DNA of 64,000 nt from Bryobacterales bacterium (GCA_016716385.1 JADJWL010000005.1:186001-250000), one strand, 5' to 3'; shown: positions 1 to 12,176, numbered from the stretch's first letter. Numbers and translations are program-made. The notes: generated from the sequence alone by a model not told the origin.

Positions 1-1
1 G

Positions 2-1054
2 ATTGACGGTCCCGCGTTCGCCAGCCAGGACTTGGGCGCGGACCTCGCGGCCATTCTGGCGTCGCCCGACGTGGCGTCGAAGCGCTGGATCTGGGAGCAG
101 TACGACTACCAGGTGCGGACGAACACGGTGATGGGTCCCGGCGGCGACGCGGCCGTGATCCGGATCAAGGAAACCGGCGGCTTCGTGGCCATGGCGCTCG
201 ATGGGAACCAGCGCTGGTGCGTGCTGTCGCCGCGGCAGGGCGCCATACTGAACGTCGCCGAATGCTGCCGCAATCTGTCCGTGGTGGGCGCGCTGCCGGT
301 GGCGGCGACCAACAACCTGAACTTCGGCAACCCCGAACGGCCGGAGATTATGGCGCAACTGGTGGAGGCTATCGAGGGCATGGGCGAAGCCTGCCGGTTC
401 TTCGAGACGCCGATCACCGGAGGCAACGTCAGCCTCTATAATGAAACGCTCGGCCAGGGGATCTATCCGACGCCGGTGCTGGGCATCGTGGGTCTGATGC
501 ACACGCCTCCCGTCACCATCGATTTCAAGGCTGCCGGCCGCACGATCCTGCTTCTCGGCGGCATCGGCGAGGCGGACGAACGGAGTTTCGGCGGCACCCA
601 GTACGCCAAGGCGGTGCTGGACGGGCTGTGGGGCGTCCCGCCAGCCCTCGACATGGATTTCGAGAAGCGGCTGCAGGCGGTGGCGCGGGAAGCCGCATCG
701 AGCGGACTGGCCGAGTCCGCCCACGATGTGAGCGACGGCGGGCTGGCGGTGGCGCTGGCCGAGTGCACGTTCGGACCCGCCGGCATTGGAGCGGAGATCG
801 ACCTGGATTCGGACTTGCGTCCCGAGTTGTTGCTGTTCCACGAGGGGCCGTCACGCGTGGTGATCTCGACGGCGCGTCCGGAATCGGTGGAAGAACTGGC
901 GTCGCGCCACGGCATCCCGGTGCTTCGGATCGGCCGCACGGCGCCGGACCGGTTGACGATCACGCAGCGCGGCGCGGTCCTGGTCGATAGGGAAGTTATG
1001 CAGTTGCGGGAGAGCTGGGCGAACGGACTGACGCGCAGCACCGGCTTGGCCTGA
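2..1054 (+). CDS. purL: Phosphoribosylformylglycinamidine synthase subunit PurL, C-terminal part (5' end outside window)
   Basis: This is the ATP-dependent amidation of FGAR to FGAM, the fourth step of purine synthesis. The reading frame is already open at base 2, so about 350 of the usual ~740 residues are present and the N-terminal half lies before the window. Visible motifs are typical of the second AIR-synthase-like half: GGNVSLYNET near the first third, a FGGTQYA stretch, and DVSDGGLAVALAE in the C-terminal lobe. The TTG at base 32 is internal, not a start. purF follows after 13 bases on the same strand, so the two purine genes are probably co-transcribed. Identification is from family motifs and from the purL-purF neighbourhood, which is common in bacteria. 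Confidence 0.96.
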   Translation: MDGPAFASQDLGADLAAILASPDVASKRWIWEQYDYQVRTNTVMGPGGDAAVIRIKETGGFVAMALDGNQRWCVLSPRQGAILNVAECCRNLSVVGALPVAATNNLNFGNPERPEIMAQLVEAIEGMGEACRFFETPITGGNVSLYNETLGQGIYPTPVLGIVGLMHTPPVTIDFKAAGRTILLLGGIGEADERSFGGTQYAKAVLDGLWGVPPALDMDFEKRLQAVAREAASSGLAESAHDVSDGGLAVALAECTFGPAGIGAEIDLDSDLRPELLLFHEGPSRVVISTARPESVEELASRHGIPVLRIGRTAPDRLTITQRGAVLVDREVMQLRESWANGLTRSTGLA

Positions 1055-1067
1055 GGGAGAAGCAGCG

Positions 1068-2480
1068 ATGTTCGACGGGTTCCGGGAAGAATGCGGCGTG
1101 TTCGCGATCCATGGCCACCCCGAGGCGGCCAACATGAGCTACCTTGGCCTCTACGCCCTGCAGCACCGCGGGCAGGAGAGCGCGGGCATCGCGGCCAGCG
1201 ACGGGAATGTGGTGCGCTGCACCAAGTCCATGGGGCACGTGGCCGATATCTTCTCGCCCCGCGTGCTGAGTACGCTGCCCGGACATCTGGCGATCGGCCA
1301 CACGCGCTACTCCACCAGCGGCGACACCGTGCTGCTCAATGCGCAGCCGTTCTCGGTCCAGTGCAACAAGGGCCAGATCGCCGTCGCCCACAACGGAAAC
1401 ATCACCAACGCCAAGGAATTGCGTGAGGAGTTGGAGCAGGAAGGCTCCATCTTCCAGGCCACCAGCGACACCGAAGTGATCCTGCACCTGGTGGCGCGCT
1501 CGCGGGAACGGACGCTCGCGGGCGCCTTGCGCGAAGCCCTGCTCGAATTGGAGGGCGCTTTCTCCCTCGTGTTCCTGGCGAATGACCGCATCATCGTCGC
1601 GCGGGACCCGCTCGGCTTCCGCCCGCTGGCGATGGGCCAGCTCGAGATTTCCGGGCAGAAGTCCTGCTACGTGTTCGCGTCGGAAACCTGCGCGTTCGAC
1701 CTGATCGGCGCCGTGTATCTGAACGAGGTGGAGCCGGGAGAGATGGTGATCGTCGGACCCGAAGGGGTCACCCGCGAGCGGTTTGCCCCGATGCGAGAAC
1801 GTGCGCACTGCGTCTTTGAACATGTCTACTTCTCGCGGCCCGATTCCATCGTCTTCGGACGCCCGGTGGCGCAGTCGAGGGAGATGCTGGGCCGGCTGCT
1901 GGCGCAGGAAAGCCACGTGGATGCCGACCTGGTGGTGCCGGTGCCGGATTCGGGCGTCTCCGCGGCGCTGGGCTACTCAGCCGAGTCCAAGCTGCCTTTC
2001 CGGCAGGCCCTGATCCGCAATCATTACGTGGGGCGCACGTTCATCGAGCCGTCGCAGGCGATCCGGGATTTTGGGGTGAAGCTGAAGCTGAATCCGGTGC
2101 GCCACCTGCTGGAAGGAAAGCGCGTCGTCCTGGTGGACGATTCGGTCGTGCGCGGCACCACCAGCCGCAAGATCGTGCGCATGGTCCGCAGCGCCGGCGC
2201 GCGCGAGGTCCATTTGCGGGTTTCGTGCCCGCCCACGGTGTCGCCCTGTTTCTATGGCGTCGATACGCCGTCGAAGAACGAACTGATCGCCGCCAACCAT
2301 TCGATCGAGGAGATCCGCCGCTTTGTGGAGGCGGATTCCCTGGCGTACCTGTCCATGGCGTCGCTGCGCCGCGCTGTCGGCGACGTCGACCAGGACTTCT
2401 GCTACGCCTGCTACAGCGGCAACTATCCCACCGATCTGGTCAATGTGGAAGAATTGATGCTGGCCCGCGACCGCCGCTAA
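1068..2480 (+). CDS. purF: Amidophosphoribosyltransferase
   Basis: This enzyme catalyses the first committed step of purine synthesis, making phosphoribosylamine from PRPP and glutamine. The 470-residue protein begins with a short propeptide ending just before Cys9 (EECGVFAI), the expected N-terminal nucleophile of the glutaminase domain after processing. The PRPP loop VVLVDDSVVRGTTS lies near residues 350-365. Cysteines in CPPTVSPCF and the late FCYACYSG motif match the [4Fe-4S]-type (Bacillus-like) enzymes. A purine-rich ribosome site (GAGGGAGAAG) precedes the ATG by a few bases. It lies 13 bases after purL and is probably translated from the same transcript. Confidence 0.97.
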   Translation: MFDGFREECGVFAIHGHPEAANMSYLGLYALQHRGQESAGIAASDGNVVRCTKSMGHVADIFSPRVLSTLPGHLAIGHTRYSTSGDTVLLNAQPFSVQCNKGQIAVAHNGNITNAKELREELEQEGSIFQATSDTEVILHLVARSRERTLAGALREALLELEGAFSLVFLANDRIIVARDPLGFRPLAMGQLEISGQKSCYVFASETCAFDLIGAVYLNEVEPGEMVIVGPEGVTRERFAPMRERAHCVFEHVYFSRPDSIVFGRPVAQSREMLGRLLAQESHVDADLVVPVPDSGVSAALGYSAESKLPFRQALIRNHYVGRTFIEPSQAIRDFGVKLKLNPVRHLLEGKRVVLVDDSVVRGTTSRKIVRMVRSAGAREVHLRVSCPPTVSPCFYGVDTPSKNELIAANHSIEEIRRFVEADSLAYLSMASLRRAVGDVDQDFCYACYSGNYPTDLVNVEELMLARDRR

Positions 2481-2509
2481 TTCGGCCGGTTTTCGCCGCG
2501 CGGAAGTGT

Positions 2510-2515
2510 TAAAAT
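2510..2515 (+). promoter_or_regulatory. Possible -10 element upstream of gyrA
   Basis: TAAAAT lies in the 70-base gap between purF and gyrA, about 35 bases before the start codon. No convincing -35 hexamer is visible 16-18 bases upstream, so the call rests on the -10 match and position only. Confidence 0.3.
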
Positions 2516-2550
2516 AGTGAAGATTACCGTGCTTTCCAGGAGTATCCAGC

Positions 2551-5091
<2,541 letters not shown>

Positions 5092-5099
5092 CCGTCCGC

Positions 5100-5105
5100 T
5101 ATAAT
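5100..5105 (+). promoter_or_regulatory. Perfect -10 hexamer for larE, leaderless arrangement
   Basis: TATAAT ends 6 bases before the larE ATG. Transcription starting about 7 bases downstream of the hexamer would begin at or next to the start codon, giving a leaderless mRNA. No Shine-Dalgarno sequence is present in the gap, which agrees. A -35 match is not obvious. Confidence 0.55.
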
Positions 5106-5111
5106 TTCCTT

Positions 5112-5945
5112 ATGCATCCGAAGGAAGCGCGTCTCTTCGAGATTTTGCGCGGCCTGGAGCGCGTGATCGTCGCCTATTCGGGCGGGACTGACTCCGCGTA
5201 CCTGGCCTGGGCCGCCAAGCAGGCTCTGGGCGACCAGGCGGTTGCCATCACGGCCGACTCGGCCTCATTGCCCGAGTCGCATAAGAAGGACGCCGCCGAC
5301 TTCACCCGGCAGTTCGGCATCCGGCACGAGGTGATCCCCACGCACGAGTTCGAGAACCCGGACTACGTGAAGAACGACGCCAACCGCTGTTTCCATTGCA
5401 AGGATGAGCTCTTCACGCGCCTGGCGGAAGTGGGCCAGGAGCGGGACATCGAGCACATCATCTACGGCGTCAACGTGGATGACCTGGGGGACTACCGTCC
5501 CGGGCAGAAGGCGGCGAAGATCCACGAGGTGAAGGCGCCGCTGGTTGAAGCGGGTTTGACCAAGGCTGAGATCCGCGAGCTGTCGAAACAGGCGGGTCTA
5601 CCCACGTGGGACCGTCCGGCGGCGGCGTGCCTGAGTTCGCGCATCCCGTACGGCACGCCGGTGACGATCGAGAACCTGAAACGCGTCGAGACAGGCGAGG
5701 AGGAATTGAAGGCGCTCGGCTTCCGCCAGTTCCGCGTGCGCTTCCACGACAAGATCGTGCGCATCGAAATCGCCCGCGAGGAGATGGAGCAGGCGTTCTC
5801 GCTCGACATGTGCGACCGCATCACGCAGATCTTCCGCGGCCTCGGGTTCCAGTACGTGACGCTCGATCTGGCCGGCTACCGGCAGGGTTCGCTCAACGAG
5901 GTGCTGCCGATTCTGCAGCCGGTGCAGACCTCCGCGCGCCAGTAG
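5112..5945 (+). CDS. larE: LarE-family ATP-dependent sulfur transferase (PP-loop)
   Basis: LarE proteins insert sulfur into the pyridinium-dicarboxylate precursor of the nickel-pincer nucleotide cofactor. The 277-residue protein has the adenylating PP-loop SGGTDS at residues 23-28, a CxxC pair (Cys93, Cys96 in NRCFHCK), and Cys173 in the motif CLSSRIPYG. Cys173 corresponds to the sulfur-donor cysteine of Lactobacillus LarE. The extra CxxC is the signature of the three-cysteine class thought to bind a [4Fe-4S] cluster. No larA, larB or larC is in the window, so its client enzyme is unknown. Its last ~50 bases overlap the convergent membrane-protein gene. Expression probably comes from the TATAAT box directly upstream. 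Confidence 0.88.
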   Translation: MHPKEARLFEILRGLERVIVAYSGGTDSAYLAWAAKQALGDQAVAITADSASLPESHKKDAADFTRQFGIRHEVIPTHEFENPDYVKNDANRCFHCKDELFTRLAEVGQERDIEHIIYGVNVDDLGDYRPGQKAAKIHEVKAPLVEAGLTKAEIRELSKQAGLPTWDRPAAACLSSRIPYGTPVTIENLKRVETGEEELKALGFRQFRVRFHDKIVRIEIAREEMEQAFSLDMCDRITQIFRGLGFQYVTLDLAGYRQGSLNEVLPILQPVQTSARQ

Positions 5946-7889
5946 GCAGGAAGCACAGCACGAGCACGGCGCCGGCTCCGAACAGGCTCAGCCACCCGCC
6001 AGCCGAGAAGTAGTTCGGCCGGAACCGCAGCACCAGTTCGTTCTCACCCGGCGGCACCACCACCTCGATAACGCGTGGTTCACGCGGAGAACTTCGAGTT
6101 TCCGGCCGCCCGCTGAGGCGGACCAACCGGGATACCAGGGCAGGCTCAGGACGAGCAATCCTTCACTTGGCGCCCGCCAGCGTACCGTCCAGCGTCCGTT
6201 TTCGGCCTTGACGTCCAGCACCTCGCCTTGTGTGGTCGGGACCTGCGCCGCAACCCAGGCTTCGCGAGCCGGATCCAGCGTGGCGAGCGTGGCATCCGTT
6301 CGAACCGCTTCCGGGAACCAGGCGCGCGGCAGGGCCCCTGCGTTGGGCGCGACCGCGCTTCGCTCCACGTCGAGAACGAGCGCGGCGCTGAGCGCGTCGA
6401 GAAGCTTCGGATTCGTCCCGGCGGCTTCGCGGTACTCGTGATAGGCGAGCAATTCCAGCGGATTGTAGCCGTAGGTCGTTTCGATGCGGGCCTGGAGCGG
6501 GCTGTTCATCGGTCCGAATGCGGCGATCCGGTTCGGCGCGGAAAAGCGCATGCCGGGAGGCAACGCCGGGCCGATCTGCTGCCGCAGCACCTGTTCGCCG
6601 CCGTAGAGCTGCTCAAAGGACGACCGCGCGTACAGCAGCGGATTTGTCCACGAGTTTACGATCAGCAGGTCGAGCGCCATCGCAGCGGCCACCGCCAGGC
6701 CGGCCCAGGGCATCTTGAGGCGGAGTTGGACCTCGCGGGCGCCGGCGGCGGCAAACCAGGCGAGCGCCAGCGCCACGACGAACCACGCATGGACCGGTCC
6801 CCGGATCCGGTCAAACGGGGGGATCAGGCTGACCAGCTTGTAGAAGCCCCAGGCCGGCCCCAGCATGTAGAGGAGCGCGGGTACGGCTAGCGCGAAGCCG
6901 GTCCAGCGGAGACGCCGGTTGTAGGCGCCGAGAGCGGCCAGCGGCAGCAGCAGCACGCCGGCGTAGAAGTAATACTGCGTAACGTCGCCCGGTCCACGGT
7001 ACTCGTCGTCGAATGCGCCGAGCGCATTCGGGCGGGCCAGCGTCGCCAGAGCGAGGAGGTCGAGCGAGCCTTCGCCCTGCGAAATGTCCAGTTGCGCGCG
7101 CACGGATTCCCTGGAGAGTTCGAGACCCGGCAGCGTCATCACACCGGAAAGGCAGAACGCCAGCACCGCCGTCGCGGCCAACAGGCCGGCGGCCCGGCTG
7201 AGAAGCGTCCGGTCCATCGCGCTGCGTGCCGCAAGGTACAGGGCCAGCGCCGTGGCCGCGTAGAGTGCCGTTTGCAGGTGCCCCGTGAGGAACGCCATAC
7301 CCGCGGCGGCGCCAGTGAGGCCCGTCCAGCGCAGGGCACGCACGCGCAACGCACGGTCCGCGCAGAGCAGGATCCACGGCAGCCACGACCCAGCCTGCAC
7401 CATTCCGACATGCGAAGCGTGTCCTACGAAGAATCCTGAGAGTCCGTACGCCATTGCTCCCGCCAGCGCTGCCCAGCGGTCCTCAATCCACCCCAGAAGC
7501 CAGAAATAGGCGCCGCACAGCGCGAGTAGCCCATGCAGCGCGATCTCCGCCTGGATCGCGCGCGGACCGGCGCCGGCGGCGAGGAACGGCCAGTTCAACG
7601 GGTAGAACGCGCCCACCTGGGGGTCGGCCAGGAACGGGAAGCCGGAGAACAGGTAGGGCGTCCAGAAGGGAACGCGTCCCTGGCCCAGTTCGCTCGCCAG
7701 GTACTGCTGGCTTGCATAGTGCACGTCGGCGGCGTCCCACTGGATGCTCGCCTGCGGAGAGAACAATGGCGCGCCGTAGAAAGCGAGCCAGACGAGAAGC
7801 AACCCCAGGACACACCAGACGGGACGGGCTTCCTTCGAACTGGTAGTGGATGAAGGTCGGCGGGAGTGTGCCAATCCATGATTATCCAC
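5893..7889 (-). CDS. YfhO-like large polytopic membrane protein, frameshifted near the C-terminus
   Basis: The protein resembles bacterial YfhO/GT-C-type membrane proteins that act on cell-envelope glycans; the exact reaction is not inferable. Many hydrophobic segments are visible from the first membrane helix (VLGLLLVWLAFYG) onward, with an early loop containing WDAADVHYASQQYLASELGQG. The GTG at 7889 is preferred over the longer upstream extension, which runs back over the efflux promoter. Near 6065-6075 the frame breaks after LRVNHA. The adjacent frame continues as a sensible C-terminus (VIEVVVPPGENELVLRFRPN) with a final membrane helix, ending at 5893. The intact product would be about 665 residues. 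The shift is either a sequence error or a mutation that removes the last helix. Confidence 0.7.
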
Positions 7890-7909
7890 TGCCCGGACCC
7901 ATGCGGCGT

Positions 7910-7915
7910 TACAAT
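7910..7915 (+). promoter_or_regulatory. Probable -10 element of the RND efflux operon
   Basis: TACAAT is followed about 26 bases later by a strong ribosome site (GGAGGGGG, 7941-7948) and the TTG start of the membrane fusion protein. A recognisable -35 was not seen. Confidence 0.4.
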
Positions 7916-7953
7916 TGACTGACAGATAGCTCCACCTCCTGGAGGGGGTTTCG

Positions 7954-9012
7954 TTGTTGTATTGGTTGTTCGCCGCCGCCATTCTGGGCGGCACCGCGCT
8001 CGCTCAGGCGCCGCCTGCCCCGGTCCGCTTCACTGAAGTCCGGTCCCACTTTGTACCAACGGCCGTCCGCGTTCCCGCTGCCGTCGAAGCGCGTCACGTC
8101 AGTCAAGTAGCGTCCTCGGTGTCCGGCCTTGTGTTGCGCGTGCCGGCGCGCGATGGCGAAGCCGTCACGGCAGGGCAATTGCTGGCCGAGGTCGACGTCC
8201 GCCCGTTGCAGATCCGGATTACCGTGGTCGAGGCCCAGCGCAAGGAAGCTGAAGCGCGCAGGAATGCCGCCGCCCGCAACCGCGACCGGGCCCGCGAGCT
8301 GTTCGAGTCCAAGGTGGTCAGCCAGCAGCAGTACGACGACTCCGTGTTCGAATTCAACGCCTGGGCGGCGCGGATCGAGAATCTCGAAGCCGAAGCCTCC
8401 GCCATCCGTCTGGATATTGAGCGGGCGAATGTCCTGGCGCCCTTCGCCGGTGTCCTGGTGAAGCGGCACACCGAAGTGGGCCAGTGGCTGCGCCCCGGCG
8501 ACCCTGTGTGCGAACTGCTCGCGATCGATTCGCTCGAAGTGGTGGCTGAGGTTCCGGAAGAGTTCCTGCACCTGGCCAAACCCGGCGCCAAGGTGCGAAT
8601 GCGGTTTGCCGCACTGAACGGCCTCGAGACCAGCGGTGCGGTTGCGGCCGTGATTCCCCAAGCCAACGCCGAGGCTCGTACATTTCCCGTGAAGATTGCG
8701 CTCGACAACCCGCAAGGCAGAGTGAGCGCCGGGATGACCGCCGAAGTGACGCTCGGTTCGGGCGCCGGCCGTCCCGCGACCGTGGTGCCGAAGGATGCGA
8801 TCACCATTCAGGGCAGCCGCCAGCTTGTGTACGTGATTCAGCCTGATAACACCGTCGCGCCGCAGCCGGTCCGTCTCGGCTCCGGTCTCGGCGAATGGGT
8901 GGAAGTGAGCGGGACCCTGCGCGCCGGACAGCGCGTGGTCACGCGGGGCAATGAGCGCCTGCGCGCGGGCCAGACTGTTGCGGCGCAGCCCATGGAGTAC
9001 GCTCTGCCATGA
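7954..9012 (+). CDS. RND efflux periplasmic adaptor (membrane fusion protein)
   Basis: This is the HlyD/AcrA-type adaptor that links an inner-membrane RND pump to an outer-membrane channel. The 352 residues begin with a signal peptide (LFAAAILGGTALAQA). A biotinyl-lipoyl-like half (VSGLVLRVPARDGEAVTAGQLL) and a coiled-coil hairpin (about residues 85-150) follow, then the second lipoyl half (ANVLAPFAGVLVKRH), a beta-barrel and a C-terminal membrane-proximal domain. The start is a TTG 5 bases after the ribosome site GGAGGGGG. The stop overlaps the permease start by four bases (ATGA), indicating translational coupling. No TolC-like outer-membrane gene lies next to it. Substrate is unknown. Confidence 0.93.
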   Translation: MLYWLFAAAILGGTALAQAPPAPVRFTEVRSHFVPTAVRVPAAVEARHVSQVASSVSGLVLRVPARDGEAVTAGQLLAEVDVRPLQIRITVVEAQRKEAEARRNAAARNRDRARELFESKVVSQQQYDDSVFEFNAWAARIENLEAEASAIRLDIERANVLAPFAGVLVKRHTEVGQWLRPGDPVCELLAIDSLEVVAEVPEEFLHLAKPGAKVRMRFAALNGLETSGAVAAVIPQANAEARTFPVKIALDNPQGRVSAGMTAEVTLGSGAGRPATVVPKDAITIQGSRQLVYVIQPDNTVAPQPVRLGSGLGEWVEVSGTLRAGQRVVTRGNERLRAGQTVAAQPMEYALP

Positions 9013-12000
9013 TTTTCGTTCGCGATGCGATTCGCTACCGGGTGACGACCGCCGTCGGCGTCATCCTCCTCGTCCTGTTCGGCGGTTTGGCGGCGTTCCG
9101 CCTTCCGATCCAACTGATTCCCACCGTGGACCAGCCGATGATCTCAGTCACGACCTTCTGGCCGGCCGCGAGTCCGGCGGAGGTGGAGCGGCAGATCGTC
9201 CAGGAGCAGGAGGACCAGTTGAAGAGCCTGGAAGGGCTCGAGCGCATGGACAGCACCAGCGCGCAGGGCCAGGGGACGATCAACCTCACCTTCCAGACTG
9301 GGACGGACTTGCAGGCGGCGTTGCTCCAGGTGGCCAACCGCCTGGAGCAGGTCCCGCGCTACCCGGAGGACGCGCGCAAGCCGGTGATCCGGGCCGCCAA
9401 TACCGATTCGAACGCCATCGCCTGGTTCGCGCTCCAGAAGCGCAAGGACAATCCACCGCCCGGCGCCGTGCCCGAACTCTACGATTTCGCTGACGACTTC
9501 ATCCGGCCGGAATTTGAGCGCGTGCCCGGCGTCGCGCAGGCGAATCTTCTGGGCGGGCAGCCGCACGAAATGCACTTCATCGCCGATCCACGGAAGCTCG
9601 CGGCGCGCGGCATCACCATCGCGCAGCTTGCCGCCGCGTTCCAGCGCGAGGGCGGCGACATCAGTGGCGGCGATTTCAACGAGGGCAAAAACCGCTTCAT
9701 CGTGCGCACGGTGGCGGACTACGCATCGGCGGAGGATGTCGAGAACATCGTTGTCGGGATGCGCGATGGGGTTCCGGTGTTCGCGCGCGACGTCGGGTTC
9801 GCGCGGCTCGGGTTCCGCAAGAAGAGCGGGATGGGGGCGATCGCGGGCGAGCCCGGTCTGGCGATGAATGTCGCCAAGGCTCCCGGAGCGAATACCCTCG
9901 AAGTGATTGCGGGTCTCAAGGCAGCTGCCGAGCGGTTGAACCAGAACCTGCTCGCACCGCGCGGGCTTCAGTTGATACAGTTCGCCGACGAGTCCGAGTA
10001 CATCGTCAGCGCCATCGACCTGGTGCGCCAGAGTCTGTACTGGGGCGGAGCGCTGGCCGCGGTGGTGCTGCTGCTGTTTCTCCGCAGCGTCTCCAGCACG
10101 CTGGTGATCACTCTGGCGATGCCGATCAGCCTGATCGGCACGTTTCTCCTGATGAGCTGGCTGGGCCGGACGATCAACGTGATCAGCCTCGCCGGCATGG
10201 CGTTTGCGATCGGCATGGTGGTGGACAACGCCATCGTCGTACTGGAGAATATCGACCGGCACCGACGGATGGGGAAGCGCGCGGCCGAGGCGGCCTACGA
10301 TGGAACGCGCGAGGTTTGGGGCGCGGTCCTGGCGAGCACTCTCACGACGATTGCCGTGTTCGTCCCGGTCCTGTTCATTCAGGAAGAGGCCGGGCAGTTG
10401 TTCCGCGACATCGCCGTGGCCATCTCGGGTGGCGTGGGCTTGAGCCTCGTCGTGGCGATGACGGTGATTCCGGCGCTGGCATCGAAGCTGATGTCGAGGC
10501 GCCGCCGGCAGCACAAGGAATCGGCGCTGGACAGCATCGGTGGGCGCTTCACTTCCGCGGTCGGCGCGTTCGTGTACTGGATCTGCCACCGTGTCTGGCG
10601 GCGGACGGCGATTGTGGCGGGCTTCACGACGGCTGCCGTCGGCTTCGCCGTGATGCTGGCGCCCAAGGTGGAATACCTGCCGGCGGGCAATGCCAACTTC
10701 CTGTTCGGACTGCTGATCCTGCCTCCGGGGTACAACTTCGAAGAAACCAGCCGTGTCGGTGAGACCTACCAGCGCGAACTGAAGCACTTGTGGGAAACGC
10801 CCGCCGAAGATGCCCAGGCGCTGCCTGGCGGCGGGGTCTATACGCCGTTCTACGTGGCCTTCCAGGGCCGCGCGTTCCTCGGGGGGCGCGCGCGGGATCC
10901 GATGCGCCTCAAGGAACTGATCCCGGAGTTTCAGAAAGCCACCACACTTGTGCCCGGCGCCATCGGCATCTTCCGCCAGGCCAATCTGTTCCAGCGCGGC
11001 GGACCGAGCGGCGGCGACATCGAGATCAACATCGGAGGGCCGGATTTCGTACGCCTGCGCGAAATCGCCAACATCCTGATGGGCCGCATCCGGGAAGCGA
11101 TTCCCGGAGCGCAGGCGGCGCCCGCTTCGAGCGTCGATGGTGGACTCCCCGAACTGCAGGTGATCCCCGATCGCCGGCGCATGTCGGAGATGGGCATTAC
11201 CGCGCGCGACCTCGGCTTCGCCGTGAGTTCGCTCATCGACGGCGCGAAGGCGACGGACTACCAGTGGGAGGGGAAACGGATCGATCTCAAGATCCTGGCC
11301 GACGATGGGTTCGAACATCGCACGCACCTCGTCGAGCAGTTGCCGATTGCGACTCCCGTCGGGAAAGTGGTGCCGCTGGGCTCAGTAGCGCGGGTTGTGC
11401 TCACCGACGGACCCGTCGAGATCAATCACCGGGAGCGCCAAAGGGCCGTGACCGTGCGCGTTGCGCCTCCGGCTGATCGTCCGCTGCAGGCTGTGATGGA
11501 AGATCTGGAGACGAAGGTCATCCAGCCCATGCAGCGCGACGGCACCGTGACGGGCTTGTACCGCATGATGCTCTCCGGTTCGGTCGACAAGCTGACTCAG
11601 GCGTGGGAGGCGCTGCGCTTCAATTTCCTGCTGGCGATCCTGATCACCTACTTGCTGATGGCGGCCCTGTTCCAGAGCTTCCTGCACCCGTTCGTGATCC
11701 TGTTCAGCGTGCCGCTGGCGGCCCTGGGCGGCTTTCTCGGTCTGTGGGCGATCAACCAGGTGTCCTACCAGGCGCTGGACCTGCTCACGATGCTCGGGTT
11801 CTTCATTCTCGTTGGGACCGTCGTCAACAACGCGATTCTCATCGTGCACCAGTCGCTGAATCACATGCGAGAGGACCACATGGCCCCGCGGGAGGCGATC
11901 CGGGAGGCGACGCAGAACCGCATCCGGCCGATCTTCATGAGCGTGCTGACCTCGGTCTGCGGCATGATGCCCCTGGTCCTGTTTCCCGGCCAGGGTTCGG

Positions 12001-12176
12001 AGATCTACCGCGGTCTTGGGAGCGTTGTCGTGGGTGGACTGCTCGTCTCGACGCTGTTCACGCTGCTGGTCGTGCCCGCGCTGTTCAGCCTGGTGCTGGA
12101 CGCCAAGGCCGCGGTCTCCCGCCGGACAGCCCGTCTGATGGGCGAGGCGGAACCGGAGATGACGCCGGGCGACTGA
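9009..12176 (+). CDS. RND efflux permease, AcrB/MdtB superfamily
   Basis: This is the proton-driven inner-membrane transporter of a tripartite efflux system. Its 1055 residues match the family, with two repeats of six membrane helices and two large periplasmic loops. Visible signatures are an N-terminal helix before FRLPIQLIPTVDQPMISV, the TM4 motif GMVVDNAIVVLENI and the TM10 motif GTVVNNAILIVHQ. The TM4 motif has a single Asp followed by Asn where AcrB has two Asp. The TM10 motif has Asn where AcrB has the proton-relay Lys. Such variants occur in hydrophobe/amphiphile pumps more distant from AcrB. It is coupled to the adaptor gene upstream. Substrate specificity cannot be read from the sequence. 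Confidence 0.94.
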   Translation: MIFVRDAIRYRVTTAVGVILLVLFGGLAAFRLPIQLIPTVDQPMISVTTFWPAASPAEVERQIVQEQEDQLKSLEGLERMDSTSAQGQGTINLTFQTGTDLQAALLQVANRLEQVPRYPEDARKPVIRAANTDSNAIAWFALQKRKDNPPPGAVPELYDFADDFIRPEFERVPGVAQANLLGGQPHEMHFIADPRKLAARGITIAQLAAAFQREGGDISGGDFNEGKNRFIVRTVADYASAEDVENIVVGMRDGVPVFARDVGFARLGFRKKSGMGAIAGEPGLAMNVAKAPGANTLEVIAGLKAAAERLNQNLLAPRGLQLIQFADESEYIVSAIDLVRQSLYWGGALAAVVLLLFLRSVSSTLVITLAMPISLIGTFLLMSWLGRTINVISLAGMAFAIGMVVDNAIVVLENIDRHRRMGKRAAEAAYDGTREVWGAVLASTLTTIAVFVPVLFIQEEAGQLFRDIAVAISGGVGLSLVVAMTVIPALASKLMSRRRRQHKESALDSIGGRFTSAVGAFVYWICHRVWRRTAIVAGFTTAAVGFAVMLAPKVEYLPAGNANFLFGLLILPPGYNFEETSRVGETYQRELKHLWETPAEDAQALPGGGVYTPFYVAFQGRAFLGGRARDPMRLKELIPEFQKATTLVPGAIGIFRQANLFQRGGPSGGDIEINIGGPDFVRLREIANILMGRIREAIPGAQAAPASSVDGGLPELQVIPDRRRMSEMGITARDLGFAVSSLIDGAKATDYQWEGKRIDLKILADDGFEHRTHLVEQLPIATPVGKVVPLGSVARVVLTDGPVEINHRERQRAVTVRVAPPADRPLQAVMEDLETKVIQPMQRDGTVTGLYRMMLSGSVDKLTQAWEALRFNFLLAILITYLLMAALFQSFLHPFVILFSVPLAALGGFLGLWAINQVSYQALDLLTMLGFFILVGTVVNNAILIVHQSLNHMREDHMAPREAIREATQNRIRPIFMSVLTSVCGMMPLVLFPGQGSEIYRGLGSVVVGGLLVSTLFTLLVVPALFSLVLDAKAAVSRRTARLMGEAEPEMTPGD

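Noticed and set aside
9144..11327. 727-codon open frame antisense to the RND permease
   Set aside because: High-GC antisense shadow with His/Arg-rich, domain-free sequence; the plus-strand permease is unmistakable.
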